Shown here one piece after another: positions 6,497-15,638 of a stretch of 64,000 nt of DNA; positions within the stretch are counted from its first letter, which is position 1, and every line of letters starts with the position of its first letter. The stretch is from positions 310,001 through 374,000 of the forward strand of contig DAMBSC010000003.1 of NCBI GenBank assembly GCA_032054765.1. The letters are read 5' to 3'. The notes beneath the pieces are model-generated. The model had not been told where the DNA came from and did no database searches. It saw only the letters and a list, made by a program, of their open reading frames with translations. The stretch is from DFXE01 sp032054765. GTDB lineage: Bacteria > Bacteroidota > Bacteroidia > Bacteroidales > Tannerellaceae. The position numbers were made by a program, and so were the translations under genes.

Positions 6497-7416
6497 AATT
6501 GTATTGTATAATTTATTGTTATATCATTTTCTGAAATGGATTTCGCATATATAGTGAAGTTTCCTTCACTGCCTGAACCGGAAAGGTATATTCCGGCAGA
6601 GTTGTAAGCGTCGTTTGAGGGGATATCCGGTGTAACTGTTACAAGACTACCGTCAATAACTTCTGCGTCTTCTATAGTCGTTTCATACAGACCTTCATGG
6701 GTTTCACTGGCTACCCAGGAAGTGGTAAGTATTGTATTTGTTTTGTGTTTTATCCCAAGATTAACGGACATACTGCCATCTGAATTTATACTTACCTTCC
6801 TTATGTCTGTACTTCCTTTTACTACTCCTAAGCTCTCGTTTGTGGCTGTGGATACTGCTTCTTGTAAAGCCTCGATCTGTTGGGTATTTAAGGTGATCTG
6901 TTCTTTGTCTTCTGTGGTGAAATCATTGGAGGAAAGAGCTTTTCCTTCTGATTTGTCTACTTTTCCGTTAAGACCTTCTGATAGTTGGGTGTTTGTGATG
7001 TAATTACTGTCGTTCTGAAGATCAGAAGTTTTGTTTGGGATGGTAGGTTTGTTCTTTATGTAATCTGCTTCGGAGATTGCTTCCTGGTTCCAGTCGGCTT
7101 GTTTTTGATCATACTCCTCGGGTACGTATTCTTCGAATGTACCTAAAGCGGAATCATTTTGACTTGGAGAGAAAAGGTATTTTTTCCCTATTTTCAAACC
7201 GGTTGCGGAAACGGTTACATTTCCTTCTCCGGCAGGACCGCGATCGGCTATTTTTTGCCATACGGAATTGTTTGTTACCGGGGTATTTGCATTGTCCATC
7301 TTTGCCAGGAAAGAACCTTCAGGGCTTTCTACCAGATCCAGTTTCTTATAGGCTGTCATTGCGTTCCACATGCCTGCCGGCGTGATGGAAACTTTTCCTA
7401 AAATTGTTTTTGCCAT
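6493..7416 (-). CDS. Tail fibre shaft protein, cassette B
   Basis: 307 residues. N-terminal ~70 residues (ITPAGMWNAMTAYKKLDLVESPEGSFLAK) form a small module like carbohydrate-binding Y/W repeat modules of phage fibres. A linker with QKQADWNQ...DYIKNKPTIP follows, then coiled-coil segments and a C-terminal beta region. It is a clear paralogue of the 15635-16891 protein (shared SDLQNDSNY(I/V)TNTQLS and NNTLGVVKGST/NESLGVVKGST). It follows the 7422-8462 adaptor by 5 bp and overlaps the Gly-rich tip gene by 4 bp. Confidence 0.75.
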   Translation of the reverse strand: MAKTILGKVSITPAGMWNAMTAYKKLDLVESPEGSFLAKMDNANTPVTNNSVWQKIADRGPAGEGNVTVSATGLKIGKKYLFSPSQNDSALGTFEEYVPEEYDQKQADWNQEAISEADYIKNKPTIPNKTSDLQNDSNYITNTQLSEGLNGKVDKSEGKALSSNDFTTEDKEQITLNTQQIEALQEAVSTATNESLGVVKGSTDIRKVSINSDGSMSVNLGIKHKTNTILTTSWVASETHEGLYETTIEDAEVIDGSLVTVTPDIPSNDAYNSAGIYLSGSGSEGNFTIYAKSISENDITINYTIQL

Positions 7417-7421
7417 ATTCT

Positions 7422-8462
7422 TTATTCGTTAATTAGTACGTTTATATTTCCTTCTGTGTCCAGATCAAAGACAGGGCCATTGTATCCATCGGGGGTTATC
7501 ATCGTAAGTTCACCGGATGAGGTATTTACCTCAAATGTGGCATACATCACATCTCCACGTGCTTTTTCTCCTGTATTTACATATGTTTCGGTTGCTTCAT
7601 CCCAACGCCACCAACAGCTATCCCGTATTTCATCCCGGTGATCGGAAAGCGTGTTTAGTCTGTTGGTTGCCTGATCAGCATTTTCAATGGCCGTAGCTGT
7701 ATTCTCATGTCGAAGAGTTTCGTTTTCTTCCCGAAGGGTTTCGGCTGTTGCTCTCGATGTCTCAGCGATTACCCGTTTTTCCTCCGCTTCGACTCTTGTT
7801 TCTTCAGCGGTAACACGCCTTTCTTCTGTTGAGATACGTGCGGTTTCGTTTGTGCCTCTTATTGCCTCCGCGGATTGCCGTGCGGTTTCGTTACTATTTC
7901 TTGTTTCTTCATTCTCCCGCCTTAACGCCTCACCTTCGGCCCTTTCCTGTTCATTTTCTTTTAAAGATTCTTCTAAAATGGAAATACTTTCCGCCGCATC
8001 AATAGCCGGTTGTTGAAGTTCTTTTATTTGTTCTTCTGTAAGATCGTTGAAGTGAAGCGTTAACTCATCTTTCTGTTCAGTAGTAAGATCCGTGAATTTA
8101 AGTTTTAACACATCCACTGAAATAAGGAGTCGGTAAGCCGTTTCTGGTTCGTTTTCGTATTTATACTCAATACCGATAGCAGAAGTCCTGAAAAGAGGCT
8201 TTTCTCCTTTCGGTCCTGTGATATCCGCTATGGAGATAAGATTCTGCCAACTACCGTTTACACCTAATTTCCATTGGATATATGTACTTGTATTCCTGAG
8301 ATAAGCGCTGTCTCCGGTATCACCTTTCGCCCCTTTCATACGTAAAGAAGGAGCCCGCTTCGCCCGACCACCGGTAACAATAATGATCTGACCTGAATTT
8401 ATTTCCTGGTCTGTTGATTCCGGTAACGCATTTATGGGCTGTATGTCAAATTCTCGTGCCAT
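7422..8462 (-). CDS. Tail fibre adaptor with coiled-coil repeats, cassette B
   Basis: 346 residues. The N-terminus (MAREFDIQPINALPE...GQIIIVTGGRAKRAPS) and a collagen-like MKGAKGDTGD lead into a domain that is ~70% identical by eye to the 16891-17922 protein. Residues ~170-270 are a long coiled coil of ~7-residue repeats (ETRVEAEEKRVIAETSRAT). The C-terminus (TPDGYNGPVFDLDTEGN) is a small beta cap. Probably the baseplate-attached base of fibre B. A 22-bp repeat array and a toxin-antitoxin pair lie immediately upstream. Confidence 0.75.
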   Translation of the reverse strand: MAREFDIQPINALPESTDQEINSGQIIIVTGGRAKRAPSLRMKGAKGDTGDSAYLRNTSTYIQWKLGVNGSWQNLISIADITGPKGEKPLFRTSAIGIEYKYENEPETAYRLLISVDVLKLKFTDLTTEQKDELTLHFNDLTEEQIKELQQPAIDAAESISILEESLKENEQERAEGEALRRENEETRNSNETARQSAEAIRGTNETARISTEERRVTAEETRVEAEEKRVIAETSRATAETLREENETLRHENTATAIENADQATNRLNTLSDHRDEIRDSCWWRWDEATETYVNTGEKARGDVMYATFEVNTSSGELTMITPDGYNGPVFDLDTEGNINVLINE

Positions 8463-8526
8463 AATAAATATGTTTTGTTTTTTCTAATATATAATTCAAA
8501 AGATCTTTTTTTGACTTGACAAAATC

Positions 8527-8625
8527 GGGCGCACTCTCTCATCAAAAAGGGCGCACCCTTTCTCCCAAGAGGGCGCACCCGATTCCGAAAGAGGATGCAC
8601 CCGATTTGGAAAAAAGGATGTGCAC
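8527..8625 (+). repeat. 22-bp tandem repeat array A
   Basis: Cores at 8527, 8549, 8571, 8593 and 8616 (GGGCGCACTC, GGGCGCACCC twice, GGATGCACCC, GGATGTGCAC), spaced 22, 22, 22 and 23 bp with A/T-rich 12-bp spacers. The same unit in reverse complement occurs at 28649-28724 and 51533-51630. Confidence 0.85.
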
Positions 8626-8695
8626 AATTTTAAAGAGTGTATGTGTATAGTTATAAAAATATATAATGCATATCATATACATAATATATTTTTCA

Positions 8696-8703
8696 TATCT
8701 TTG
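8696..8703 (+). promoter_or_regulatory. -7 promoter box of the toxin-antitoxin operon
   Basis: TATCTTTG, matching TAnnTTTG, about 30 bp upstream of the antitoxin ATG. Confidence 0.5.
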
Positions 8704-8733
8704 TCATTGCCTAATTTTTAAACGACTTTGGAA

Positions 8734-8979
8734 ATGAATACAAAAGTTTTAAAAAGGAAAAATATAGATATTCCGGAAGATGTTTTTCAGTCATTATCTG
8801 TCGCTGCGGCTTTGCATGGTAAAAATCTCAAGAACTTCATTGAAGATCTGTTAACGAATTTTGCCAAAAACAATACAGATGAAATGTTGTACAGCTATAT
8901 GCTCAAAGGCAATCCGGAAGGAAAAGAGTTTTTAAATTCCGAGGAAAAGAAAGAATTTGAGGATTTTTTAGGAGTATAA
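8734..8979 (+). CDS. Antitoxin (RelB/RHH-like)
   Basis: From ATG 8734, 81 residues: KRKNIDIPEDVFQSLSVAAALHGKNLKNFIEDLL resembles a ribbon-helix-helix (a beta strand then two helices) of the kind that binds operator DNA, and the acidic C-terminal tail (EEKKEFEDFLGV) would wrap the toxin. The toxin gene follows after 6 bp. The pair lies inside the tail locus, transcribed against the surrounding structural genes, as expected for a separately expressed cargo module. A TTG six bases upstream is in frame but less likely. Confidence 0.75.
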   Translation: MNTKVLKRKNIDIPEDVFQSLSVAAALHGKNLKNFIEDLLTNFAKNNTDEMLYSYMLKGNPEGKEFLNSEEKKEFEDFLGV

Positions 8980-8985
8980 CTATAT

Positions 8986-9315
8986 ATGGAAGTTGAATAT
9001 TCGAAGTCCTTTGCAAAAGAAGTCAGGAAACTAAGCGGAAAAGAGCTTCAATCCGTCCGTGAAATGATTAAAATGGTAAAAGAGGCGGAACTGATAAATG
9101 ATTTAACGGATTGCAAAAAACTTACGGGCTACAAGAATATTTACCGCCTACGGGTAGGTGATTACAGGGCTTTTTTCTATGTCGAGATAATAAACGATAC
9201 CATCTATTTTCAATATTTTGTTTCCCGTGGTGAAGCCTATAAAAAAGAGATGAAGGAAAAGCTACAAAAAAAAGATAAAGAAATCCAAAAGCAAAAAGGG
9301 GAAAAAGATACTTAA
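8986..9315 (+). CDS. RelE/ParE-family toxin
   Basis: 109 residues beginning MEVEYSKSFAKEVRKLSG. The core KLTGYKNIYRLRVGDYRAFFYV with the final strand YFQYFVSRGEAYK matches the RelE/ParE fold (basic strand Y-R-L-R-x-G-D-Y-R). Known members cleave ribosome-bound mRNA or poison gyrase; which applies is not visible. The last ~20 residues are an unusually lysine-rich tail (KEKLQKKDKEIQKQKGEK). Cotranscribed with the antitoxin. Confidence 0.8.
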   Translation: MEVEYSKSFAKEVRKLSGKELQSVREMIKMVKEAELINDLTDCKKLTGYKNIYRLRVGDYRAFFYVEIINDTIYFQYFVSRGEAYKKEMKEKLQKKDKEIQKQKGEKDT

Positions 9316-9476
9316 AGCTTAATGATAGGCATCTACCTGTCATCATATCACCAACTACTCGAAAGCCTTTCTTCATAAAGGATATATAGGTGACAGGTTA
9401 CTGCTTTTATCTGTCATCAGACCTGTCACAAATTCTTTTCCGGTTGATCCCTTTGATCCGGATTCACATTGACTCT

Positions 9477-9517
9477 GGTGATATGTGGGTGATAGGAGAA
9501 AAAGTGAACATATCACC
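9477..9517. repeat. Inverted repeat within a dispersed GGTGATAG/CCTGTCAC repeat region
   Basis: GGTGATATGT (9477-9486) and ACATATCACC (9508-9517) are a perfect 10-bp pair. The whole stretch 9330-9560 is built of related words (CCTGTCATC, GGTGACAGG, GGTGATAGG). With the 21-bp array below it accounts for the gene-free stretch 9316-9875. Confidence 0.6.
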
Positions 9518-9604
9518 CTCAAATCCATTATGCAGAAAAGGTTTAACACAGCTGGTGACAGGATGATACGAGTTTATGAAAAACAACTCTTTAAACAGGT
9601 TACA

Positions 9605-9700
9605 TCCCGATTATTTTTGCACGCCTCTCAATTATTCCGGTACACGTCCCAATTATTTTCAGACGCGTCCGGATAAAAACAGGACGGGTCCGAAAATACC
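9605..9700 (+). repeat. 21-bp degenerate tandem repeat
   Basis: Four units of exactly 21 bp start at 9605, 9626, 9647 and 9668, plus a partial unit at 9689. Each begins TCCC/TCTC/TCCG, has an A/T-rich centre and ends in a CG-rich word such as CACGCC, ACACG, GACGCG or GACGGG. It resembles a diverged form of the 22-bp arrays. Confidence 0.65.
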
Positions 9701-9875
9701 TGATTGGCTGTTTGAGCATATATAGTTGTGTATAGTTGTAAATTTAAACCCCAAATTGTTTTTTCACTGAAAGTATTTATCTTTACAGCAAAAACTAATT
9801 GTCATGGAAAAGATAGTTGTAAGTAGAAAAACAAAGAGCCTTAGCCTGAAAATTTTAACTAACGCTATAAGAGAG

Positions 9876-10964
9876 ATGAAACAGATTTACTTAATATTGC
9901 TCCTATTGTTTACTTTTAATAGTTATTCTTATTCTCAAAGACAACAGATTGATAGTGTACATTTTATAACGTCGAATAACTATGTTATGTTAAATTCCTG
10001 GAAAGAGATTTATTCTCATAGTAGTGACAACCTAACTGATACTATCAGAAGATACTCATACTCTGAATATTGGGACACATACTTGCAAGATGGAGCAGAA
10101 ATTCGTAATTACTATCCCAATGGCCTAAAGAAGACTGTTACAATATGGCTTTCCGGTTATCATGATTTTTATTATAATGAGTATTCAAGCCCAAATGAAG
10201 ACAATGAGTACAAATATACTGAATCTGGCAATATCGATGAGATTACAAGTTTTGCTTTCATCAACGGGAAAAGAAGTCCATTTTCCATATCTAAATATTT
10301 CTACGACAAAGAGAATAGATTAGATTCTATTGTAAGAAAAGATCTAAATAATAATAATATGGATTGGGTTCTGTACTACAAAGAAATCTATTCGTATTCA
10401 GATAGAAAGTATGAAATACTAACATTACATTGGATATATGAACTTAATTCTCTTGTAGAAGTTTTTAAAACAGAATTCCTTTTATCTTCAGGAAGAGTAG
10501 ATAAAGAAATTCATTATATGAAAAACAAACAAGAATGGGAATATTCGTTTCATCTTGATTATGAATACACTAAAGATGGATATTCAGTGATTAATGTCGA
10601 AAAGTCAGGGAATTACTCAAAAAGGGAATATCGATCTGATGAACACAATAACTTAATATATGAAAGTCTGTTTTATTGGGATAGAAATTTAGAATACTGG
10701 TACCTTTATGATGAAAGAAAATACACATATTATTATTCTCATGCCATATCCAATGAAAAAGTTTTAAAGGAACAATTTAAGGTATACAGCTATGGTAATA
10801 CTGTTCAAATTGAAACTACTTCACCTCAATGGTATTCTATTTATTCCTTAAATGGAATTTTGATGAAAAAAGTTTTTGTTGATTGTATCAGTACTGTAAA
10901 TCTTCCCGAAGGTTTTTACATTATAACAGACAGCAGATCTTCTCAAAAAATAATTGTGAGATAA
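9876..10964 (+). CDS. Secreted protein with T9SS-like C-terminal sorting domain
   Basis: From ATG 9876, 362 residues with a signal peptide (MKQIYLILLLLFTFNSYSYSQ). The body is Tyr/Asn/Ser-rich with repeated YYKE(I)YSYSD-like beta hairpins. The last ~65 residues (IETTSPQWYSIYSLNGILMKK...VNLPEGFYIITDSRSSQKIIVR) match the layout of type A T9SS sorting domains: (V/I)YxLNG, then LPxGxY(I), then a short basic end. It reads opposite to the tail genes, lies between the Tal-like gene and the toxin-antitoxin pair, and is AT-rich, so it looks like a cargo gene. Whether the host has a T9SS cannot be seen. Confidence 0.55.
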   Translation: MKQIYLILLLLFTFNSYSYSQRQQIDSVHFITSNNYVMLNSWKEIYSHSSDNLTDTIRRYSYSEYWDTYLQDGAEIRNYYPNGLKKTVTIWLSGYHDFYYNEYSSPNEDNEYKYTESGNIDEITSFAFINGKRSPFSISKYFYDKENRLDSIVRKDLNNNNMDWVLYYKEIYSYSDRKYEILTLHWIYELNSLVEVFKTEFLLSSGRVDKEIHYMKNKQEWEYSFHLDYEYTKDGYSVINVEKSGNYSKREYRSDEHNNLIYESLFYWDRNLEYWYLYDERKYTYYYSHAISNEKVLKEQFKVYSYGNTVQIETTSPQWYSIYSLNGILMKKVFVDCISTVNLPEGFYIITDSRSSQKIIVR

Positions 10965-11098
10965 ATAGATCTTTTAATTTATTAAAGAAGGAATCCTATC
11001 CAATTAAGAAATGTGCAACATCATGACGACAAATGTATTGTATTAAGTCATTTTATATTGCACATTGGGTTTGTTGTTAAAATTCTTACTTGTATCTA

Positions 11099-14000
11099 CT
11101 ATGGTACTATTTTTAGGTTATCCCCATCTCTCCATAACATCCCCGAAGACAATCCACTTGCAGAAGTTGGAAGATTCTTTAATTCGACTATCAGTTTGTT
11201 CAATAAATTCTGGTATCCTGGAGTTGGTGGGTATAACCTTACACTGAAAGAAGTTGCAGAACCATATTTATATCCAATCCCGGCTGTCGAAATGAAGGTC
11301 TTGGTATTACTACCTAGCACATCTATGAAAGTATAACCATAATCATCCACATACATTCTGACAGCTGGTTGATTATTCTTATCAAACATTGAAATCTTAT
11401 ACGGATTTGAGACAGATGCATCGATCACTACTCTATATTTATCGACTGCTGTCTGAAAACTACCAGTCGCAGTCATATTATTGGCTACCATCGACCCATC
11501 CTGTGTTATCCTAAATGGTGCCTTATGCCGGTTAGCGAATGTATCTCCTGCCCAAAACCTGACGCTATTTCCTGTTCCTCCCTGACCGGTTATTCCTGAA
11601 TTGGATTCTGCAACTCCGGTCCCCGCCGTGAGGGTACCTCCGGCAAATAACTTTAGTTCGGCATTTGGATTGACTACTAATTTACCATTTTCGGTCTTCA
11701 TGGCGTTACTTCCCAGTGCTATGACAGGGGTGGAATTGTACCCTCCGTTTCCGTCTAGTATGCATCTATTATCTTTAGACCAAATAAAATTGTTATTGAA
11801 ATTCCATCCAGAAATATTGGCTGTATCTGCAAAAAGCAATCCCGTAGCTATACTTTCAAAGCTGTTCAATACCTCCCAATAGTCCGTGTTAGTAACCAGC
11901 GTCCTAGTCGAACCCATTTTATTTGCACGCGCATAATAGGTTGAACCATGCTTAACGATATCCCTTCGGATTGTCGTCAATTCATACGATTTTGAACTAC
12001 TCCAATCTCCTCTGAAATTTAGTGCCGGACCTGTTGGGCCTGTTGGGCCTGTTGAACCTGTTGCTCCCGGTTCTCCTTTATCACCTTTATCACCTTTGCT
12101 GATCAGTAATTTCCAGTAATATTCATATGTTGGTAATAAATTTGTATTTACTCTTATACATTTATAAATATTACCATTCGTATACTTAACCTTATCACCC
12201 GGATAATAGGTCATATTTGCCACCCAATTACCTCTGTCTACTTCTAGATAATCAGTTTCTCCGGATGAAGATTGAACTATTGTACCCTTTAATCTTAACT
12301 GATTGGGGGCATCAACATTATAACTGAGAAAACTATTGTTATCTCCTATCCTGAACCGTTTAGCAGCCATATCAAAGTACTGCGTCCCGTCTGTTGAAAT
12401 AACCTTATTAACCCTTACTTGACCTGGTAAAATCTCCGTATAACCATAAAGAGTAACAAATGATCTTGAATCTTCATATTCTGAATTTAAATAACCAACT
12501 ACAAAATGATAGTATTTAGGATCAGAGTTAATTTCAATTATTTTGTTCGAAAGTAAGAATTTAGCGACAGTACCGTTTTTTGAACATTGGGCATATAACC
12601 AATAAGCTCCAGTATCAGGAATACGATAAGAAAATTTCTCGGAGGTTTCCCAGAATCTGTATTCACTTATATTATGGCTAGGGGCAAATGTATCAATTCC
12701 TAATGTCATATGTTGTATTTTCGCTAAGCCGGTAGAGAATGTTTTCGTGTCTTTATTGTAGTCGAAATCATGATCTACTTCTTTTGGATTAGTGAAGCTA
12801 TCAACAAAACGGAATTGTAAACGTTCGTCTCCCGCGACTAGCTGCATTGTTCTGACAAAAACAGGGTTTACTCCTTCTGAGAAGTCTTTAAAAGCGTCTT
12901 GAAGGGCATTGCCAAGTTCAATTGTGTCACGCCAACGTCTTTCAGAGTATCTCTTTACCGGCTTTACTTCTTTCTCAATCTTGTTCGGTATATCCTTTAT
13001 TTCATCAACAATTTGTCCAAAACCGTTAGTCGAAAGGAAGTCCGAAAGGATTATCTCATACCTGTAAGGTGTTTCTTCGTCATTTTCGATGTATCGTTTA
13101 ACAGAGGTAACACGGATTTCACGGTTGATCTCCAACTTCTGATCATATACTCCGAGCATTTGACCACAAGCGATATGGATATCTCTTTCGGCAAACTCTA
13201 TTTCGTCGCAATCGCCTTTTAGTTGGATACGGTTTTCGCACTTTTCGTCTAACCATTTTTGGGCTTCGTCTTCAAGTTCTATCGATGCACTATCAATAAA
13301 CTTTTTAGGCATTTGGATACCTGTGAGGATAAATATATCTTTTTCATCAAAATGAATTTTATCTCCGGGTACTTTCTGGGCATTTTCCTCACTGTTTTCT
13401 ATCAGGACTATCTTTTTCTTTGGGGATTCAAAGTCGCTTTTTTCTGCATCTATTGAAAAGTCATAACCTCCCAGTCCTCCATTTTGAAAGGTAATAATAG
13501 GCTCTACTCCCTCAATCAGAAGGTCCTTGATATTGAAGTCGAGGTTTGGTGAAGCAATAAAGGTAAAGTTATCAATCTTCTCCGAAACATGGAATTCACC
13601 TTTGGGGTAGATATTCTCAAACTGCTTCTGGTGTTCAATGACGCCGTACTTGTCTACATTCTTTTCAAGGTAGAGCTTATCACCGGGTAACCTCAGATAA
13701 TCTCCATATCCGGTAGGAAGGTTCTGATCACTACCGTAAGCATAGAGTCGTGTAATCGGCGGGGTATCGTCCACTGCTTCGAGGGTAAGGTTTTTAAATC
13801 CTCCGCCTTGAGAGAGTACCAAGCCGTTACTGTCGTATTCACGTTTTCCAAAATTGATTGTCTTTCCTTCTACCCAGTATTCGGTATTAAAAGTACTGAT
13901 AACGTCGTTGACTACTTCGGCACAAGTTTTATCCTTGAAGTTGAATGTCTGCTTCTTAGTTTCGATACTTTCGCCTGTTTCCCACCCCGAACTGACACGA

Positions 14001-14479
14001 TTCATACACTTGACGACAAGTCCTAGGATTTCGTCTGCATTTACTGTCAGTGTACTGGTATGCTTCTTGAACTCAATCTTATCATAGGGAGAGAAAACCA
14101 CATCATGCAGCTTGTAAACTTCATGATAGAAGGTCACCCGATAAGAATATCCCAACGACGTCATTGTCTTCTGCACACTTTCTTTATACCGGATATAATA
14201 GGTATTACCCATATATTCGATATAGTCGTTGATGGTAAGATTCACGGGATTGCGCTCATCAAACTCCAGATAAGCGATATACTGCCCGTTGATCTCCTCC
14301 AGTGTGTAAGCGGATGACTTTACAAAGACATCCGCTATTACTGTATTTCCTCTTTTTATTTGCATAATTAATTCAAAATATAACTGAATTTTTCTTTCAT
14401 ATAGTGCGATACCGGAACTTTCATCATCGACTTTTATGTCGAGAATAACACCTCCGCTTTTATTATAAATATCATACAC
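11099..14479 (-). CDS. Tail tip (Tal-like) baseplate hub and fibre protein
   Basis: 1126 residues. The N-terminal ~480 residues (MYDIYNKSGGVILDI...; strands, YIEYMGNTYYIRY, EVYKLHDVVFSPYDKIEF) look like the gp27/Tal hub of siphophage tails, and residues ~490-620 are linker. A central carbohydrate-binding-like segment (DRGNWVANMTYYPGDKV) is followed at ~800 by a collagen-like run (KGDKGDKGEPGATGSTGPT). The C-terminal third resembles phage tip modules ending in MLWRDGDNLKIVP. This end motif (SSGLSSGMLWRDGD) is common on phage tip proteins. It follows the 88-residue gene and is the largest protein after the tape measure. Confidence 0.75.
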   Translation of the reverse strand: MYDIYNKSGGVILDIKVDDESSGIALYERKIQLYFELIMQIKRGNTVIADVFVKSSAYTLEEINGQYIAYLEFDERNPVNLTINDYIEYMGNTYYIRYKESVQKTMTSLGYSYRVTFYHEVYKLHDVVFSPYDKIEFKKHTSTLTVNADEILGLVVKCMNRVSSGWETGESIETKKQTFNFKDKTCAEVVNDVISTFNTEYWVEGKTINFGKREYDSNGLVLSQGGGFKNLTLEAVDDTPPITRLYAYGSDQNLPTGYGDYLRLPGDKLYLEKNVDKYGVIEHQKQFENIYPKGEFHVSEKIDNFTFIASPNLDFNIKDLLIEGVEPIITFQNGGLGGYDFSIDAEKSDFESPKKKIVLIENSEENAQKVPGDKIHFDEKDIFILTGIQMPKKFIDSASIELEDEAQKWLDEKCENRIQLKGDCDEIEFAERDIHIACGQMLGVYDQKLEINREIRVTSVKRYIENDEETPYRYEIILSDFLSTNGFGQIVDEIKDIPNKIEKEVKPVKRYSERRWRDTIELGNALQDAFKDFSEGVNPVFVRTMQLVAGDERLQFRFVDSFTNPKEVDHDFDYNKDTKTFSTGLAKIQHMTLGIDTFAPSHNISEYRFWETSEKFSYRIPDTGAYWLYAQCSKNGTVAKFLLSNKIIEINSDPKYYHFVVGYLNSEYEDSRSFVTLYGYTEILPGQVRVNKVISTDGTQYFDMAAKRFRIGDNNSFLSYNVDAPNQLRLKGTIVQSSSGETDYLEVDRGNWVANMTYYPGDKVKYTNGNIYKCIRVNTNLLPTYEYYWKLLISKGDKGDKGEPGATGSTGPTGPTGPALNFRGDWSSSKSYELTTIRRDIVKHGSTYYARANKMGSTRTLVTNTDYWEVLNSFESIATGLLFADTANISGWNFNNNFIWSKDNRCILDGNGGYNSTPVIALGSNAMKTENGKLVVNPNAELKLFAGGTLTAGTGVAESNSGITGQGGTGNSVRFWAGDTFANRHKAPFRITQDGSMVANNMTATGSFQTAVDKYRVVIDASVSNPYKISMFDKNNQPAVRMYVDDYGYTFIDVLGSNTKTFISTAGIGYKYGSATSFSVRLYPPTPGYQNLLNKLIVELKNLPTSASGLSSGMLWRDGDNLKIVP

Positions 14480-14533
14480 TATTTGTGTTTTATATTGTTA
14501 TAGGTTACAACTATTGTATTACTATTACATCTG

Positions 14534-14800
14534 TCATATTGTTATTTTTCCTTCTTCTGATTCGCTTAACTTCTTTTTAAAATCCTCCAGCAATAATTCT
14601 GCAATCTCTTCGTCCGTTTTATCAAACCATTTGTTAGAGAGTCTGATTGTATCGACATCCTCATGACGAATTACTTTGTTTCCCACCTTTAACAGCAAAT
14701 AAGTATTGCTTTCCATTTCGGGACGTAACTTCAATATCTCTTTTGCTTTAATACCATTTATGGGGCTTTTTTTATCCCATAATTCTACTGTTGTTTCCAT
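14534..14800 (-). CDS. Small conserved phage protein in the tail operon
   Basis: 88 residues, acidic C-terminus (EEIAELLLEDFKKKLSESEE). It opens METTVELWDKKSPINGI and has no membrane segment or signal. It lies 1 bp after the Kelch-like tip gene and 54 bp before the Tal-like gene, so it is cotranscribed with tail genes. Possible roles include a chaperone or a minor baseplate component; none is shown by sequence. Confidence 0.6.
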   Translation of the reverse strand: METTVELWDKKSPINGIKAKEILKLRPEMESNTYLLLKVGNKVIRHEDVDTIRLSNKWFDKTDEEIAELLLEDFKKKLSESEEGKITI

Positions 14801-14801
14801 A

Positions 14802-15638
14802 TTATAAATTATTAATTGTGATACTTTTTTCTATTTTTTCTTTGATAGATCCGGATACATCTGTTATTGGAAAAGAAAGTGTACCTATTCCATTTGTTTG
14901 GAACTCTACATTCGCCGGCTTCGTTTCATCATTCCACAATACATCTTTATCGAATTCCATTATCGAATCGCCAATAATACTTATTGACTTTAGGAGTCCT
15001 TTAGGAGAATACGATTGATTTAAAGATCCATTCGCAATACTACCAATACAATATATGTCATTATTTACTGTAGAGGCCGCACCAAGCCTCATGCCTACGG
15101 GCATGGATAATCCGGCAGACCAACTATTCAGAACAGTGTCATATATATTAACAGTCTGCCTTGTGGTCATCCCATTAGAGGTTCCTCCAAAACGATATAT
15201 TTTCCCTTGTAATGATGCGTTTATATTTTGAATGAAAGTATCAGTAGGTGCTTTAGTAGTCCAACTATTCAGTATGGGGTCATAGGCTTCGTTTACATTC
15301 GACCGACCAGAAGTGGCGTCTCCTGCAATAGCATAAATAATATTATCTACAACAGAAACCTCTACTTCATTTCTACCTGTAATCATAGCCGCTTTAGTAG
15401 TCCAATTATTCAGTATGGGGTCATAGGCTTCGTTGGTAGTAAATGCATTAGTATCGTTTGTTGTCCCTCCAATAACATAAATAATACCGTCTACAACTGC
15501 CGACTTATGATAGTATCTAGGAGTAGGCATATTAGTCTTTGTTTCCCATTTCTCAGGAGCATTTGAATCAAGGGAATCAAGTATAATATCCCTGATGTGC
15601 GCTCCATTTTCAATTCCAATTATACCACCGTTTATCAT
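14802..15638 (-). CDS. Kelch-repeat (beta-propeller) fibre tip, cassette A
   Basis: 278 residues. Residues ~30-200 hold Kelch blades: W-x-T-K-x-x-M(P) ... IIYVIGGTTND ... NEAYDPILNNWTTKAAM, then a second and third NEAYDPILNSWTTK and a fourth NIYDTVLNSWS. Tandem blades are near-identical at DNA level (15263 and 15400 regions), suggesting recent duplication. A C-terminal ~70 residues are not propeller. It overlaps its upstream fibre by 4 bp, exactly where cassette B has the Gly-rich tip. A Kelch domain as receptor-binding tip is inferred. Confidence 0.75.
   Translation of the reverse strand: MINGGIIGIENGAHIRDIILDSLDSNAPEKWETKTNMPTPRYYHKSAVVDGIIYVIGGTTNDTNAFTTNEAYDPILNNWTTKAAMITGRNEVEVSVVDNIIYAIAGDATSGRSNVNEAYDPILNSWTTKAPTDTFIQNINASLQGKIYRFGGTSNGMTTRQTVNIYDTVLNSWSAGLSMPVGMRLGAASTVNNDIYCIGSIANGSLNQSYSPKGLLKSISIIGDSIMEFDKDVLWNDETKPANVEFQTNGIGTLSFPITDVSGSIKEKIEKSITINNL

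Noticed and set aside
8527..8625. CRISPR array
   Set aside because: Repeat core is 10 bp with 12-bp near-constant spacers; far too short, and no cas genes.
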